64,000 nt of DNA from Mycolicibacterium tusciae (GCF_002086795.1 NZ_MVIM01000004.1:62001-126000), one strand, 5' to 3'. Positions 1 to 9,596 are shown, numbered from the stretch's first letter. The notes: generated by a model not told the origin, from the letters alone. Translations and numbers: made by a program.

Positions 1-60
1 AGCCTCGGCCGGTTGTTTGCCGGAGCGCCGCCTCCCGGCAGCCGCTCGGTTGGGCCCAGC

Positions 61-834
61 ATGGTGATCTCCGCGCAAGCGGCGACCAGGCCCGTGCGTG
101 CGGTCGGCGGGTTCTTGGCCATGTCGCTGGACACCTTGGTGTTGATGTTCAAGCCGCCGTTCGCGTGGCGCGAGTATTTGGCTCAGTGCTGGTTCGTGGC
201 AAGGGTTTCGACGCTGCCCGCGATACTGATGACGATTCCGTGGGCAGTGATTTCAGGGTTTCTTTTCAACGTCTTGCTGGCCGATATCGGTGCGGCGGAT
301 TTTTCCGGTACCGGCGCTGCGATCTTCACGGTGTCTCAGAGCGGTCCGATCGTGACGGTGTTGGTGGTGGCGGGTGCGGGTGCCACGGCGATGTGCGCCG
401 ATCTGGGCGCGCGAACGATTCGCGAGGAACTCGATGCGCTGCGGGTGATGGGTATCAACCCGATTCAGGCGCTGGTCGTCCCTCGCGTGCTGGCGGCCAC
501 GACCGTGTCGCTGGCGCTGAGCTCGGTGGTGATCATGACGGGCCTGGTCGGGGCATTCGTTTGCTCGGTGTACCTCATGGACGTTTCGGCGGGCGCCTGG
601 GTGGCGGGGTTGACCACGCTGACCCATATGGCCGACGTCGTCATCTCGATGGTCAAGGCGACCCTGTTCGGGTTGATGGCGGGCTTGATCGCTTGCTACC
701 AAGGTATTTCGGTGGATGGTGGTTCCGCCGGTGTCGGCAGGGCGGTGAACGAAACGGTGGTGTTCGCCTTCCTTGTGTTGTTCTTGATCAACATCATCGT
801 CACCGCTGTCGGCGTCCCCTTCATGGTGTCTTGA
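61..834 (+). CDS. yrbEA: YrbE-type Mce permease subunit A
   Basis: This is an integral membrane permease subunit of an Mce transporter (MlaE/YrbE family) that should pair with YrbEB in the inner membrane and couple to an MceG-type ATPase encoded elsewhere. About five to six hydrophobic segments are visible. The family's conserved cytoplasmic loop is present (ADLGARTIREELDALRVMG, then NPIQALVVPRVLA), as is a C-terminal VGRAVNETVV stretch. I chose the ATG at 61 because the product then begins like known YrbE A proteins (AVGGFLAMSLDTL). The frame stays open to the window edge, so a longer start (for example TTG at 13) is possible. It is the first gene of the operon seen here; yrbEB follows after 9 nt. 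Confidence 0.93.
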   Translation: MVISAQAATRPVRAVGGFLAMSLDTLVLMFKPPFAWREYLAQCWFVARVSTLPAILMTIPWAVISGFLFNVLLADIGAADFSGTGAAIFTVSQSGPIVTVLVVAGAGATAMCADLGARTIREELDALRVMGINPIQALVVPRVLAATTVSLALSSVVIMTGLVGAFVCSVYLMDVSAGAWVAGLTTLTHMADVVISMVKATLFGLMAGLIACYQGISVDGGSAGVGRAVNETVVFAFLVLFLINIIVTAVGVPFMVS

Positions 835-843
835 GGTGCAGCC

Positions 844-1698
844 GTGACGTCGAGTGTTCCGAGCGGACTTCATCCCCGCTTACTGCGGGCGAGGAATGCA
901 GTGGTGGCCGGGTGGGACCAGATTGGTTCGCAGACAAGGTTTTACGCCACCACGTTGGCTGGCATTCCGGATGCCGTCGTCAACTACCGCGGCGAGCTGT
1001 TGCGAGTGATCGCACAGATGGGATTGGGTAGCGGGGCGCTCGCGGTGATCGGCGGGACGGTGGTCATCGTGGCGTTCTTGACGATGACGACGGGTGCGAT
1101 CGTCGCGGTGCAGGGATACAACCAATTGGCGTCGGTGGGTGTGGAGGCGCTCACGGGCTTCGCATCGGCGTTTTTCAATACCCGCGAGATTCAGCCGGGC
1201 ACGGTGATGGTGGCGTTGGCCGCCACCGTCGGCGCCGGCAGTACCGCTCAGCTCGGGGCGATGCGAATCAACGAGGAGATCGACGCGCTCGAGGCCATCG
1301 GTATCCGCAGTGTGAGCTACTTGGCCTCCACCCGGGTGGTGGCCGGAGTGATTGTGGCGATCCCGTTGTTTTGCATCGGACTGATGACGGCTTTCTGGGC
1401 CGCTCGTCTCGGCACCACCGCTGTGTACGGCCAGGGGTCAGGTGTCTACGACCATTACTTCTATACCTATCTGAGTCCATCCGACGTCTTGTGGTCGTTG
1501 GCCGAGGTGGCCGCGGTCGCGTTGATGATCATGCTGCTGTGTACCTATTACGGCTACACCGCGCGCGGTGGGCCCGCAGGCGTAGGTGAGGCCGTGGGCC
1601 GGGCGGTGCGTGCCTCGATGGTCGTCGCATCGGTCCTGATCGTGATCATGACGCTGGCCATCTACGGCCAGTCCGGCGACTTCCATTTGGCCGGATAG
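844..1698 (+). CDS. yrbEB: YrbE-type Mce permease subunit B
   Basis: Second MlaE/YrbE permease of the Mce importer, predicted inner-membrane protein of 284 residues. The loop signature QLGAMRINEEIDALEAIGI is the B-type counterpart of the YrbEA loop, followed by several hydrophobic helices and a C-terminal GPAGVGEAVGRAVRAS segment. The GTG start at 844 has a GAGGTG ribosome-binding stretch just upstream and lies 9 nt after the yrbEA stop; mceA starts 4 nt after its stop. This tight spacing supports one transcript. Length and composition are normal for the family. Confidence 0.94.
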   Translation: MTSSVPSGLHPRLLRARNAVVAGWDQIGSQTRFYATTLAGIPDAVVNYRGELLRVIAQMGLGSGALAVIGGTVVIVAFLTMTTGAIVAVQGYNQLASVGVEALTGFASAFFNTREIQPGTVMVALAATVGAGSTAQLGAMRINEEIDALEAIGIRSVSYLASTRVVAGVIVAIPLFCIGLMTAFWAARLGTTAVYGQGSGVYDHYFYTYLSPSDVLWSLAEVAAVALMIMLLCTYYGYTARGGPAGVGEAVGRAVRASMVVASVLIVIMTLAIYGQSGDFHLAG

Positions 1699-1702
1699 TG
1701 GC

Positions 1703-3067
1703 ATGAAGCGCAGGGCTGGTACATACCGCATCGCCACTGGGTGGTGGACGCTGATCTTGTTGACGGCAATCGTCCTGTTCCTTTCCGCGGCGGCGGCATC
1801 GTTCGGGGAAACGTTCAGATCGTATGTGCCCGTGACGCTTTCATCGGATCGAGCAGGTTTGGTGATGGAGACCAACGCAGATGTCATGATGCGTGGTGTC
1901 CAAGTCGGCAGGGTCAGCCAGATCGGCGGCGGGGGTGATCGAGCCAGCTTGAGGCTGGAGATCGACCCCCACCAGATCCGCTACATCCCGGCCAACGTGG
2001 ACGCTCAGATCAGTGCCACAACCGCGTTCGGCACCAAGTTCGTCGAGCTGGTGTATCCGCCGGATCCGAGCCCCAAACGGCTGGCCGCGGGCGCCGTGCT
2101 GCAATCCAAGAACGTCAGCACAGAGATCAACACGGTCTTCGAGAACGTCGTTGAGCTGCTCAAGATGATCGACCCGCTGAAGCTGAACGCCGTGCTGACC
2201 GCAGTCGCCGATGGCGTGCGCGGACAGGGCCAGCGGATGGGTCAGGCCACCACGGACCTCAATGAGGTCCTGCTGGCATTGAACGCGCGCGCCGAAACCA
2301 TGCGAGAGAACTGGCGCTCGCTGGGGAACGTCGCCGACACGTATGACGCGGCAGCCGACGACATCGTGTCCATCCTGGACGCCGTCAGTACCACCAGCAC
2401 AACGATCACCGACCAGGCGAGCGCACTAGATGGCTTGCTGTTGAACGTCATCGGTTTGTCGACGGCAGGCACGAACCTGCTTGCCACGAGCAAGGACGAT
2501 CTCGTCGAGGCGGTCAACACCCTCGAACCGACGACGAACCTGCTGCTGCAGCACAGCCCCGTGTACGAGTGCTTTCTGAAGGGAGCCACGTGGTATCTCG
2601 ACAACGGCGGCTATGCGGCGTGGGGCGGCGATGGCCGCACCCTTCAGCTCGACGTCGCCTTGTTGCTGGGAAACGATCCCTACGCCTACCCGAACAATCT
2701 GCCGATAGTGGCCGCCAAGGGCGGGCCCGGCGGTGCGCCGGGGTGCGGCTCGCTTCCGGATGCGACCAAGAACTTCCCGGTGCGCCAGCTGATCACCAAC
2801 ACCGGCTGGGGCACCGGCCTGGACATTCGGCCCAACCCCGGTATCGGACATCCGTGCTGGGCGAACTACTTCCCGACGACCCGTGCCGTGCCGGAGCCGC
2901 CGAGCATTCGTCAGTGCCTTCCGGGCCCGGCGATCGGGCCGGTTCCATACCCGGGGGCGCCACCATACGGTGCGCCGCTCTACGGGCCGGGCGGGGTGCC
3001 GCTATGGCCGGGGGTCCCCCCGGCGGCCCCGGCGCCGCTCGACGACAACGGGCAGGGCCCCCCGTGA
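1703..3067 (+). CDS. mceA: MCE-family protein MceA
   Basis: Substrate-channel subunit of the Mce importer. The 454-residue product has one N-terminal membrane anchor (about residues 14-36), then an MCE/MlaD domain (about 40-120) with the family pattern SSDRAGLVM and RGVQVGRV. A helical region of about 150-310 follows, and the C-terminus is extracytoplasmic and rich in Pro/Gly (PYPGAPPYGAPLYG). Four cysteines in the C-terminal third may form disulfides. The ATG at 1703 lies 4 nt after yrbEB. I cannot assign a specific mce operon number from sequence alone. Confidence 0.93.
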   Translation: MKRRAGTYRIATGWWTLILLTAIVLFLSAAAASFGETFRSYVPVTLSSDRAGLVMETNADVMMRGVQVGRVSQIGGGGDRASLRLEIDPHQIRYIPANVDAQISATTAFGTKFVELVYPPDPSPKRLAAGAVLQSKNVSTEINTVFENVVELLKMIDPLKLNAVLTAVADGVRGQGQRMGQATTDLNEVLLALNARAETMRENWRSLGNVADTYDAAADDIVSILDAVSTTSTTITDQASALDGLLLNVIGLSTAGTNLLATSKDDLVEAVNTLEPTTNLLLQHSPVYECFLKGATWYLDNGGYAAWGGDGRTLQLDVALLLGNDPYAYPNNLPIVAAKGGPGGAPGCGSLPDATKNFPVRQLITNTGWGTGLDIRPNPGIGHPCWANYFPTTRAVPEPPSIRQCLPGPAIGPVPYPGAPPYGAPLYGPGGVPLWPGVPPAAPAPLDDNGQGPP

Positions 3068-3118
3068 TCGCGCTGGTCATCATCACCGCCGACGATCCGC
3101 ACAAGGAGGAGAGCCTCC

Positions 3119-4144
3119 GTGGCTGACTTCAGGGGCACCATCTGGCGCCTGGGCGTTTTCCTGGCTGTCTGCCTGTTCGTCGCATTCCTGACGCTGACGA
3201 TCTTCGGACAGTTTCGCTTTGGCGCGGGCAACAGCTACTACGCCGAGTTCAGCAACGTGTCCAACCTGAGGAACGGCACGATAGTGCGGATCGCGGGCGT
3301 CGAGGTCGGCAAGGTGGAGAACATCTCCATCAACCCGGATGCGACTGTGCGCGTGCAGTTTTTCGCCGAAAAGTCGGTCGTGCTCACGCAGGGCAGCAGG
3401 GCGGTGATCCGGTATGACAACCTGTTCGGCGACCGGTATCTGGCCCTGGAGGAAGGCACCGGCGGACTCAAGACGCTGAGTCCCGGGCAGACCATCCCAC
3501 TGACTCACACGCAACCCGCGCTGGATCTGGACTCGGTGATCGGTGGCTTCAAGCCGCTGTTTCGGGCGCTGGACCCGCAGCAGGTCAACGACCTGACTCA
3601 GCAGTTGATCGAGGCGTTTGAGGGTCAGGGCCCCGCAATCGGGTCTTTCCTGCAGCAGGCCGCGGTTGTCACCAACACGTTGGCCGACCGCGATCTGCTG
3701 ATCGGGCAGGTCATCGACAACCTCAACGTGGTGCTGGGGTCGTTGAGCGGGCAGAGCGAGCGGCTGGACAAAGCCGTGACATCACTTTCGGAGCTGATCG
3801 GCGGGCTGGCCGAACGCAGGACCGACATCTCCAACGCGGTGGCCTACACAAACGCCGCCACCGGTTCGCTCGCCGACCTGTTGACCCAAGCCCGGGCGCC
3901 GTTTCGAGAGGTGGTCGCGCAGACCGATCGGGTGGCGGGCATCGCCGTGGCTGACCACGAATATCTCGACAACCTGCTCAACACGCTGCCGGACAGATAC
4001 CAGGCCCTCGTGCGGCAGGGCATGTACGGCGACTACTTCAGTTTCTACCTGTGCGATGTCGTGCTCAAGCTCAACGGCAAAGGGGGCCAGCCGGTGTACG
4101 TCAAAGTGGCCGGCCAGAGCACGGGGCGGTGCGCGCCCAAATGA
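3119..4144 (+). CDS. mceB: MCE-family protein MceB
   Basis: Second MCE subunit, 341 residues. An N-terminal hydrophobic anchor (about 10-30) is followed by an MCE domain with the signature AEFSNVSNLRNGTIVRIAG and VEVGKV, then a long helical/coiled region and a short C-terminus without a Pro-rich tail. The GTG start at 3119 is preceded by an excellent ribosome-binding site (AAGGAGGA at 3103-3110). The 51-nt gap after mceA is the largest in the operon, so this site probably resets translation there. The stop overlaps the mceC start (ATGA). Confidence 0.93.
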   Translation: MADFRGTIWRLGVFLAVCLFVAFLTLTIFGQFRFGAGNSYYAEFSNVSNLRNGTIVRIAGVEVGKVENISINPDATVRVQFFAEKSVVLTQGSRAVIRYDNLFGDRYLALEEGTGGLKTLSPGQTIPLTHTQPALDLDSVIGGFKPLFRALDPQQVNDLTQQLIEAFEGQGPAIGSFLQQAAVVTNTLADRDLLIGQVIDNLNVVLGSLSGQSERLDKAVTSLSELIGGLAERRTDISNAVAYTNAATGSLADLLTQARAPFREVVAQTDRVAGIAVADHEYLDNLLNTLPDRYQALVRQGMYGDYFSFYLCDVVLKLNGKGGQPVYVKVAGQSTGRCAPK

Positions 4145-5493
4145 AGTCATTCTCCGAACGCAGCCCCTTGGTCATCGGCACCGTCGGCGTCGTGACCGTT
4201 GCCGTGATGGTGCTGGCCGCGTTGCAGTACCAAAACCTGCCCTTCCTCAACTCGGGCAGGGAGTACTCGGCGTACTTCGCCGACGCCGGCGGGCTGAACA
4301 CCGGTGCCGGCGTGGAGGTTTCCGGCTTCGTGGTGGGCAACGTCTCGGACATCGAACTCGACGAGACGGGTGTGCTCGTCACGTTCGAGATCGACACCGA
4401 TGTGCGACTGGGGGACCGCACCGAGGCCGCGATCAAGACCAAGAGCCTGTTGGGCGCCAAGATCGTCGATGTGACGCCGCGCGGTAGCGGGCAGCTCGAC
4501 GGCACCATTCCGCTCGACCGTACGGTTTCGCCCTACCAGCTGCCCGATGCCCTCGGTGACCTGGCCACCACGATCAGCGGCGTGAACACCGACCAGCTCT
4601 CGAACTCGCTGGCCACCTTGGCCCAGACCTTTTCGGGCACACCGGCGGATCTGAAGGATGCGGTGGCGGGCGTGGCGCGGTTTGCACAAGTGCTCGACAC
4701 TCGCGATGCCGAATTGCGCAGGTTGCTGGACAACGCGGCCCAAGTGACGGGGGTGCTGGCCAAACGCACCGACAACATCGTGAGTCTGGTGAAAGACACC
4801 AATGCACTCCTGGCGGCGCTGCGGACGCAAAGCGCGGCATTGGACCAGATCTGGGCGAACATCTCGGCGGTCTCGCGACAGTTGCACGCGTTCATCGCCG
4901 AGAACCGTGAGCAGCTGCGGCCGGCGTTGGAAAAGCTCAACGGAGTGTTGGCGATAGTCGATGACCGCAAGGAGCGTGTGGCGCAGTCCATCAAACTGAT
5001 CAACACGTATGTCATGTCTCTCGGTGAATCGCTTTCCTCCGGCCCGTTCTTCAAAGCCTATGTGGTCAACCTCTTTCCGGGTCAGTTCGTGCAACCGTTC
5101 GTCGACGCAGCGTTTTCGGATCTGGGGTTGGATCCGGCCACGCTGCTGCCCTCACAGCTGACGGACCCGCAGACCGGCCAACCGGGGACGCCCGCGTTGC
5201 CGGTGCCCTTCCCGCGGACCGGTCAGGGTGGGGAACCGAGATTGCATCTGCCCGACGCGATCACCGGCCAACCCGGCGATCAGGCGTGCGGGCCGCCGGG
5301 CATTGCGTTGCCTGGCCCCGGCTGCTACCCCTACCGCGAGCCGCCCCCGCCACCACCGCCCGGCGGCCCGCCACCGGGGCCGCCCGCGCTGCCGCCGCCG
5401 GCGATGGCCTCGGTGCCCGAGCCGACTCCAGCGCCGGTCTTCCTGCCGGCGCCGGGCGAGGCGCCGCCCCTCCAACCGGGAGCCCGGCCATGA
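4141..5493 (+). CDS. mceC: MCE-family protein MceC
   Basis: Third MCE subunit, 450 residues. An N-terminal anchor (about 9-27) is followed by an MCE domain (YSAYFADAGGLNTGAGVEVSG, VVGNV). Next comes a helical segment of about 130-310 and a long C-terminal low-complexity tail of proline, glycine and alanine (PPPPPPPGGPPPGPP) likely exposed in the periplasm or cell wall. I chose the ATG at 4141, which overlaps the mceB stop in an ATGA junction. An upstream in-frame extension exists but would lie entirely inside mceB. The mceD start overlaps its stop. Confidence 0.93.
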   Translation: MKSFSERSPLVIGTVGVVTVAVMVLAALQYQNLPFLNSGREYSAYFADAGGLNTGAGVEVSGFVVGNVSDIELDETGVLVTFEIDTDVRLGDRTEAAIKTKSLLGAKIVDVTPRGSGQLDGTIPLDRTVSPYQLPDALGDLATTISGVNTDQLSNSLATLAQTFSGTPADLKDAVAGVARFAQVLDTRDAELRRLLDNAAQVTGVLAKRTDNIVSLVKDTNALLAALRTQSAALDQIWANISAVSRQLHAFIAENREQLRPALEKLNGVLAIVDDRKERVAQSIKLINTYVMSLGESLSSGPFFKAYVVNLFPGQFVQPFVDAAFSDLGLDPATLLPSQLTDPQTGQPGTPALPVPFPRTGQGGEPRLHLPDAITGQPGDQACGPPGIALPGPGCYPYREPPPPPPPGGPPPGPPALPPPAMASVPEPTPAPVFLPAPGEAPPLQPGARP

Positions 5494-6806
5494 TGAGGTC
5501 GCCACGTACCGCGAGGCTCGTCTTGGCGGTGGTGCTTGTGCTGGTGTTGGGTGCGGGCCTGATCGTCGCGGCACGTATGCCCGCGCAGATCGCCCGGACG
5601 GTGGTGGTCGCCTACTTCGAGAACAGCACAGGGGTATTCGCCGGCGACCACGTGCTTGTTCGCGGTGTGCCCGTCGGCAAGATCGAATCGATCGAACCGC
5701 AGCCCGAGCGTTCCAAGATCACATTCTGGTTCGACGGCAGGTACCAGGTTCCTGCCGATGCCAAGGCCGTGATCCTGTCACCGCAGCTGGTAACCGGCCG
5801 CACCATCCAGCTCACGCCCCCGTACACCGGTGGACCGACGATGGCCGACGGCGCGGTGATTCCCGAGGACCGCACTGCGGTGCCTGTCGAATGGGACGAC
5901 TTACGCGCGCAACTCGAGAGGCTGACTGACCTGCTCAAGCCCACCGGGCCCGATGGTGTGAGTACGTTGGGTGCACTCATCAACACCACCGCGGACAACC
6001 TGCGCGGCCAGGGCCCCTCGATCCGGGACACCATCATCAAACTGTCGCAGGCGGTTTCGATCCTCGGTGACCACAGCAACGACATCTTCGCCACGTTCAA
6101 GAACCTCTCGACGCTGGTATCTGCGCTGAGCGACAGCGCCGATCTGCTCGAATCGCTCAACCGCAACCTGGCGGAGGTGACGTCGCTGCTGGCCGACGAT
6201 CCGAACAAAGTCGGTCAGGCATTCGAGGATCTCAACGCGGTCGTCGGCGACGTGCAGGACTTCGCCGCCGACAACACGGAGGCGATCGGTACGGCATCGG
6301 ACAAGATGACCTCGATCACGCGCGTGCTGATAGAGAGCCTCGACGACATCAAACAAACGCTGCACATCGCCCCGACGGTGTTGCAGAACTACAACAACAT
6401 CTACGAGCCGGCCAACGGTTCGTTGACCGGCGCCCTGGCCATCAACAACTTCGCGAACCCGATCTCGTTCCTGTGCGGTGCAATTCAGTCCGCATCCCGC
6501 CGCGGTGGTGAGCAATCGGCGAAACTGTGCGCGCAGTATTTGGCGCCCATCGTGAAGAACCGTCAATACAACTTCCCGCCGTTGGGAGAGAACCTGTTCG
6601 TCGGCGCGCAGACCCGGCCCAACGAAGTGACCTACAGCGAGCCCTGGCTGCGGCCCGACTACGTACCGCCTGCCGTCGATCCGCCGCCGGGCGTCCCCTT
6701 GGCCGCCGAAGCGTCGGCGCCTGACCCAGCAATCACCGCGCCGCTGGCCACGGACCCCACCCACGGTCTGCGGGGCTTGATGGTGCCTCCCGGAGGTGGC
6801 CCGTGA
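5490..6806 (+). CDS. mceD: MCE-family protein MceD
   Basis: Fourth MCE subunit, about 438 residues. It begins with a strong hydrophobic anchor (LVLAVVLVLVLGAGLIV) followed by the MCE domain (AYFENSTGVFAGDHVLVRG, VPVGKI), a helical region and a Pro-rich tail ending MVPPGGGP. The ATG at 5490 is one of two adjacent ATGs and overlaps the mceC stop (ATGATGA). The frame is open far upstream, but that part would be out of frame inside mceC and is not credible. The downstream gene starts at a GTG overlapping its stop. Confidence 0.93.
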   Translation: MMRSPRTARLVLAVVLVLVLGAGLIVAARMPAQIARTVVVAYFENSTGVFAGDHVLVRGVPVGKIESIEPQPERSKITFWFDGRYQVPADAKAVILSPQLVTGRTIQLTPPYTGGPTMADGAVIPEDRTAVPVEWDDLRAQLERLTDLLKPTGPDGVSTLGALINTTADNLRGQGPSIRDTIIKLSQAVSILGDHSNDIFATFKNLSTLVSALSDSADLLESLNRNLAEVTSLLADDPNKVGQAFEDLNAVVGDVQDFAADNTEAIGTASDKMTSITRVLIESLDDIKQTLHIAPTVLQNYNNIYEPANGSLTGALAINNFANPISFLCGAIQSASRRGGEQSAKLCAQYLAPIVKNRQYNFPPLGENLFVGAQTRPNEVTYSEPWLRPDYVPPAVDPPPGVPLAAEASAPDPAITAPLATDPTHGLRGLMVPPGGGP

Positions 6807-7960
6807 CTCGGCGACGCTGGCAACATGTCGCGGCGAACGTGACGATGGTACTGATCGTGGCCGCGATACCCGGCTGCGGTTGGCGCGGGCTGAACTCACT
6901 GTCCCTGCCCGGCACCCAGGGCGCCGGCGCCGGTTCTTTCGTGATCCAGGCACAAATGCCTGACGTCAACAACATTGAGCCGAACTCGCGTGTGCGTGTC
7001 GCAGACGTCACGGTCGGCCATGTCACCAAAATCGAGCGCCAGGGCTGGCACGCGCTGCTGACCATGCGCCTGAACGGCGACGTCGACCTGCCCGCCAACG
7101 CGACTGCCAAGATCGGCACCACAAGTCTGCTGGGTTCCTTGCACATCGAGCTTGCGCCGCCGACGGGCGAAGCGCCACAAGGACGGCTGCGCGACGGATC
7201 GGTCATCCCGCTGCCGGACGGCGGCGCCTACCCGAGTACCGAGCAGACGTTGGCCGCGCTGTCGATGTTGCTCAATGGTGGTGGGCTGGGCCAGGTTCAG
7301 GACATCACCGAGGCATTTTCGACCGCGTTTCGGGGCCGCGAGCAGGACGTGCGGAGCTTGATCACGCAGCTGAGGGAATTCACCGGCCACCTCAACGACC
7401 AGACCGGCGACATCATCGCGGCCACCGAGAGCCTCAACCGCCTGGTCGGGAAATTCAGTGCACAGCAGCCGGTTCTGGACCGGGCACTGGCCACCGTCCC
7501 CGACGCGTTGGCGGTGCTCGCTTCCGAACGAGACAACTTGGTGCAGGCGGCCGATCAGCTCGGCAAGTTCAGCGCCCTGACCGTGGACACGGTGAATCAG
7601 ACGAAGGAAAACCTCGTGAAGGAGTTGAGGCAAGTCGGCCCGGTGTTGGAGTCGCTGGCCAACGCCGGTCCCAGCCTGACGCGATCCCTGAGCTTGCTTG
7701 CCACCTTCCCGTTTCCGAACGAGACCTTCGAAAACTTTCAACGCGGTGACTATGCCAATTTGACCGCCATCGTCGACCTCACGCTCAGCCGTATCGACCA
7801 AGGGATCTTCACCGGCACTCGATGGGAGTGCGATCTGACCTGGCTCGAGTTGCAGTGGGGCCGCACCATCGGTCAGTTCCCCAGCCCCTGCTTGTCTGGT
7901 GGCCCGAACGGTCCCGGGAATCCCCTGACGATCCCTTATCGGTGGAATCAGGGCCGCTAG
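6803..7960 (+). CDS. mceE: MCE-family lipoprotein MceE (LprK-like)
   Basis: Fifth MCE subunit and the expected lipoprotein of the set. The 385-residue product has a short basic N-terminus (RRR), a hydrophobic stretch and the lipobox-like sequence AAIPGC, with Cys25 as the predicted lipid-modified residue. The box is slightly atypical because Pro is at -2. The MCE domain follows (QAQMPDVNNIEPNSRVRVAD, VTVGHV), then a helical region, without a Pro-rich tail. The GTG start at 6803 overlaps the mceD stop (GTGA). Its position as fifth mce gene agrees with the LprK-type role. Confidence 0.92.
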   Translation: MTRRRWQHVAANVTMVLIVAAIPGCGWRGLNSLSLPGTQGAGAGSFVIQAQMPDVNNIEPNSRVRVADVTVGHVTKIERQGWHALLTMRLNGDVDLPANATAKIGTTSLLGSLHIELAPPTGEAPQGRLRDGSVIPLPDGGAYPSTEQTLAALSMLLNGGGLGQVQDITEAFSTAFRGREQDVRSLITQLREFTGHLNDQTGDIIAATESLNRLVGKFSAQQPVLDRALATVPDALAVLASERDNLVQAADQLGKFSALTVDTVNQTKENLVKELRQVGPVLESLANAGPSLTRSLSLLATFPFPNETFENFQRGDYANLTAIVDLTLSRIDQGIFTGTRWECDLTWLELQWGRTIGQFPSPCLSGGPNGPGNPLTIPYRWNQGR

Positions 7961-7961
7961 C

Positions 7962-9401
7962 ATGCATTTGACCCGACGGGTAAGAATTCAGCTGGCCATC
8001 TTCACGATCGTTGCCCTTGCGACGGTGGCGGTGATGGCCCTGCACTTCATCAACCTGCCCGCCATGTTCGGCGTCGGCCGGTACACGGTGACGGTGGAAC
8101 TGCCGAGATCCGGTGGGCTCTATGAATCGGGCAACGTGACCTATCGCGGCACCAAGGTCGGCCGGGTGGAATCGGTGCGTCTGACCGATACCGGCGTGGA
8201 AGCGGTGCTGTCGCTGCAATCCGGCATCGACATCCCCTCAGACCTCAAAGCCGAGGTGCACAGCCAATCCGCGGTCGGCGAATCCTATGTCCTGCTGTTG
8301 CCCCGTAACGGCACCTCGGCGCCGCTGAAGAACGGTGACGTGATCACCCTCGCTGACTCGTCGGTGCCGCCGGACGTCAACGCTCTGCTCGCCGCGGCGA
8401 ACACCGGTCTGCAGGCCATACCCCGCGACGACCTCAAGACCGTGATCGACGAGGCCTACACGGCAGTCGGAGGGCTCGGCCCAGAACTGTCGCGTGTGAT
8501 CGAAGGCGCATCCACGCTGGCGATCGACGCTCGCAAGAATCTCGATCCGCTGACCACGCTGATCGACAAGGCCGATCCGGTGTTGGATTCGCAGACGAAC
8601 ACCTCCGATGCGATCCAGGCGTGGGCGTCCCAGGTGGCCACGGTGACCGCCGAATTGAAGACCCACGACGAGGCAGTCGCCGGCGTCATCGTCAAAGGTG
8701 GCCCGGCGGCCGCGCAGGTGCGCCAACTGGTTGAGCGGCTGCAGCCCACCTTGCCGATCCTGATGGCCAACCTCGTCAGTGTCGGACAGGTCGCGCTCAC
8801 CTATCAGAACGACATCGAACAAATCCTCGTGGTGTTTCCCCAATCCGTCGCAGCGAACCAGGCGGGCATTCTCGCCAACCTCAACACCAAACAGGACTAC
8901 AAAGGCCAATACCTGAGCTTCAACCTGAACCTCAACCTGCCGCCACCCTGCACCACAGGGTTCTTGCCGGCCCAACAGCAGCGCGTCGCCGCGCTCGAGG
9001 ACTATCCACAGCGGCCGCCCGGTGACCTCTATTGCCGGACCCCGCAGGATTCGCCGTTCAATGTGCGTGGCGCACGCAACATTCCGTGCGAAACGGTGCC
9101 GGGAAAACGCGCGCCCACGGTCAAGTTGTGCGAAAGCGACGAAACCTACATCCCGCTCAACGACGGATTCAACTGGAAGGGGGATCCCAACGCGACGCTG
9201 TCGGGCCAGCCCATTCCACAGTTGCCGCCAGAAGCTGCGCCGCCGCCGCCCGCAGCGCCACCGCCGATCGCTGCGGCCGAATACGATCCCGCGACCGGTA
9301 GCTATATCGGGCCGGACGGCCGCCGGTACACGCAATCGGATCTCGCCGAGGGCGCGCCCGACAAGACCTGGCAGACGATGCTGCTGCCACCGGGAGCCTG
9401 A
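7962..9401 (+). CDS. mceF: MCE-family protein MceF
   Basis: Sixth and last MCE subunit, 479 residues. An N-terminal anchor (about 8-28) leads to the MCE domain (TVELPRSGGLYESGNVTYRG, KVGRV) and a helical region. The C-terminus contains several cysteines, a Pro/Ala-rich stretch (PPPPAAPPP) and the motif DPATGSYIGPDGRRYTQSDL seen at the end of MceF proteins. The start at 7962 is 1 nt after the mceE stop. The operon ends here: no mce-associated (mas) genes follow, and the next gene is on the other strand with its stop directly adjacent. Confidence 0.93.
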   Translation: MHLTRRVRIQLAIFTIVALATVAVMALHFINLPAMFGVGRYTVTVELPRSGGLYESGNVTYRGTKVGRVESVRLTDTGVEAVLSLQSGIDIPSDLKAEVHSQSAVGESYVLLLPRNGTSAPLKNGDVITLADSSVPPDVNALLAAANTGLQAIPRDDLKTVIDEAYTAVGGLGPELSRVIEGASTLAIDARKNLDPLTTLIDKADPVLDSQTNTSDAIQAWASQVATVTAELKTHDEAVAGVIVKGGPAAAQVRQLVERLQPTLPILMANLVSVGQVALTYQNDIEQILVVFPQSVAANQAGILANLNTKQDYKGQYLSFNLNLNLPPPCTTGFLPAQQQRVAALEDYPQRPPGDLYCRTPQDSPFNVRGARNIPCETVPGKRAPTVKLCESDETYIPLNDGFNWKGDPNATLSGQPIPQLPPEAAPPPPAAPPPIAAAEYDPATGSYIGPDGRRYTQSDLAEGAPDKTWQTMLLPPGA

Positions 9402-9596
9402 TCAGTCGGTCACGATGCGCAGTGCGCCCGACGGGCACATCCTGACGGCGTTGCGAACGATGCTCTCCTCGCCGGCGGACACATGATCGGAGGCGAGCAT
9501 GACGATGCCGTCCTCGTCCTGATCGAAGGTCTTGTCGGCTGTCATCACGCAAACCCCTGCGGCCATGCAGATCTCGCGGTCGCCCGCGATTCTCAT
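9402..9596 (-). CDS. Small ferredoxin, [3Fe-4S] type, partner of the adjacent P450
   Basis: A 64-residue electron-transfer protein. The cluster ligands form the P450-ferredoxin pattern Cys10-x2-Ala13-x2-Cys16 plus Cys54-Pro. Alanine replaces the second cysteine of a 4Fe-4S motif, which in this family usually means a [3Fe-4S] cluster. I chose the ATG at 9596 because the longer frame adds an unrelated Arg/His-rich leader, and because this ATG overlaps the stop of the SnoaL-like gene (ATGA). It is the last gene of the P450-SnoaL-ferredoxin operon and presumably feeds electrons to the P450. No ferredoxin reductase is nearby. Confidence 0.88.
   Translation of the reverse strand: MRIAGDREICMAAGVCVMTADKTFDQDEDGIVMLASDHVSAGEESIVRNAVRMCPSGALRIVTD

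Noticed and set aside
4147..5094. Minus-strand frame of 315 codons opposite mceC
   Set aside because: Antisense shadow with no recognisable domain; mceC explains the codon pattern.
8238..9335. Long minus-strand frame of 365 codons opposite mceF
   Set aside because: It is a GC-rich shadow of mceF: Arg/Gly/His-rich, no family motif, no ribosome-binding site.
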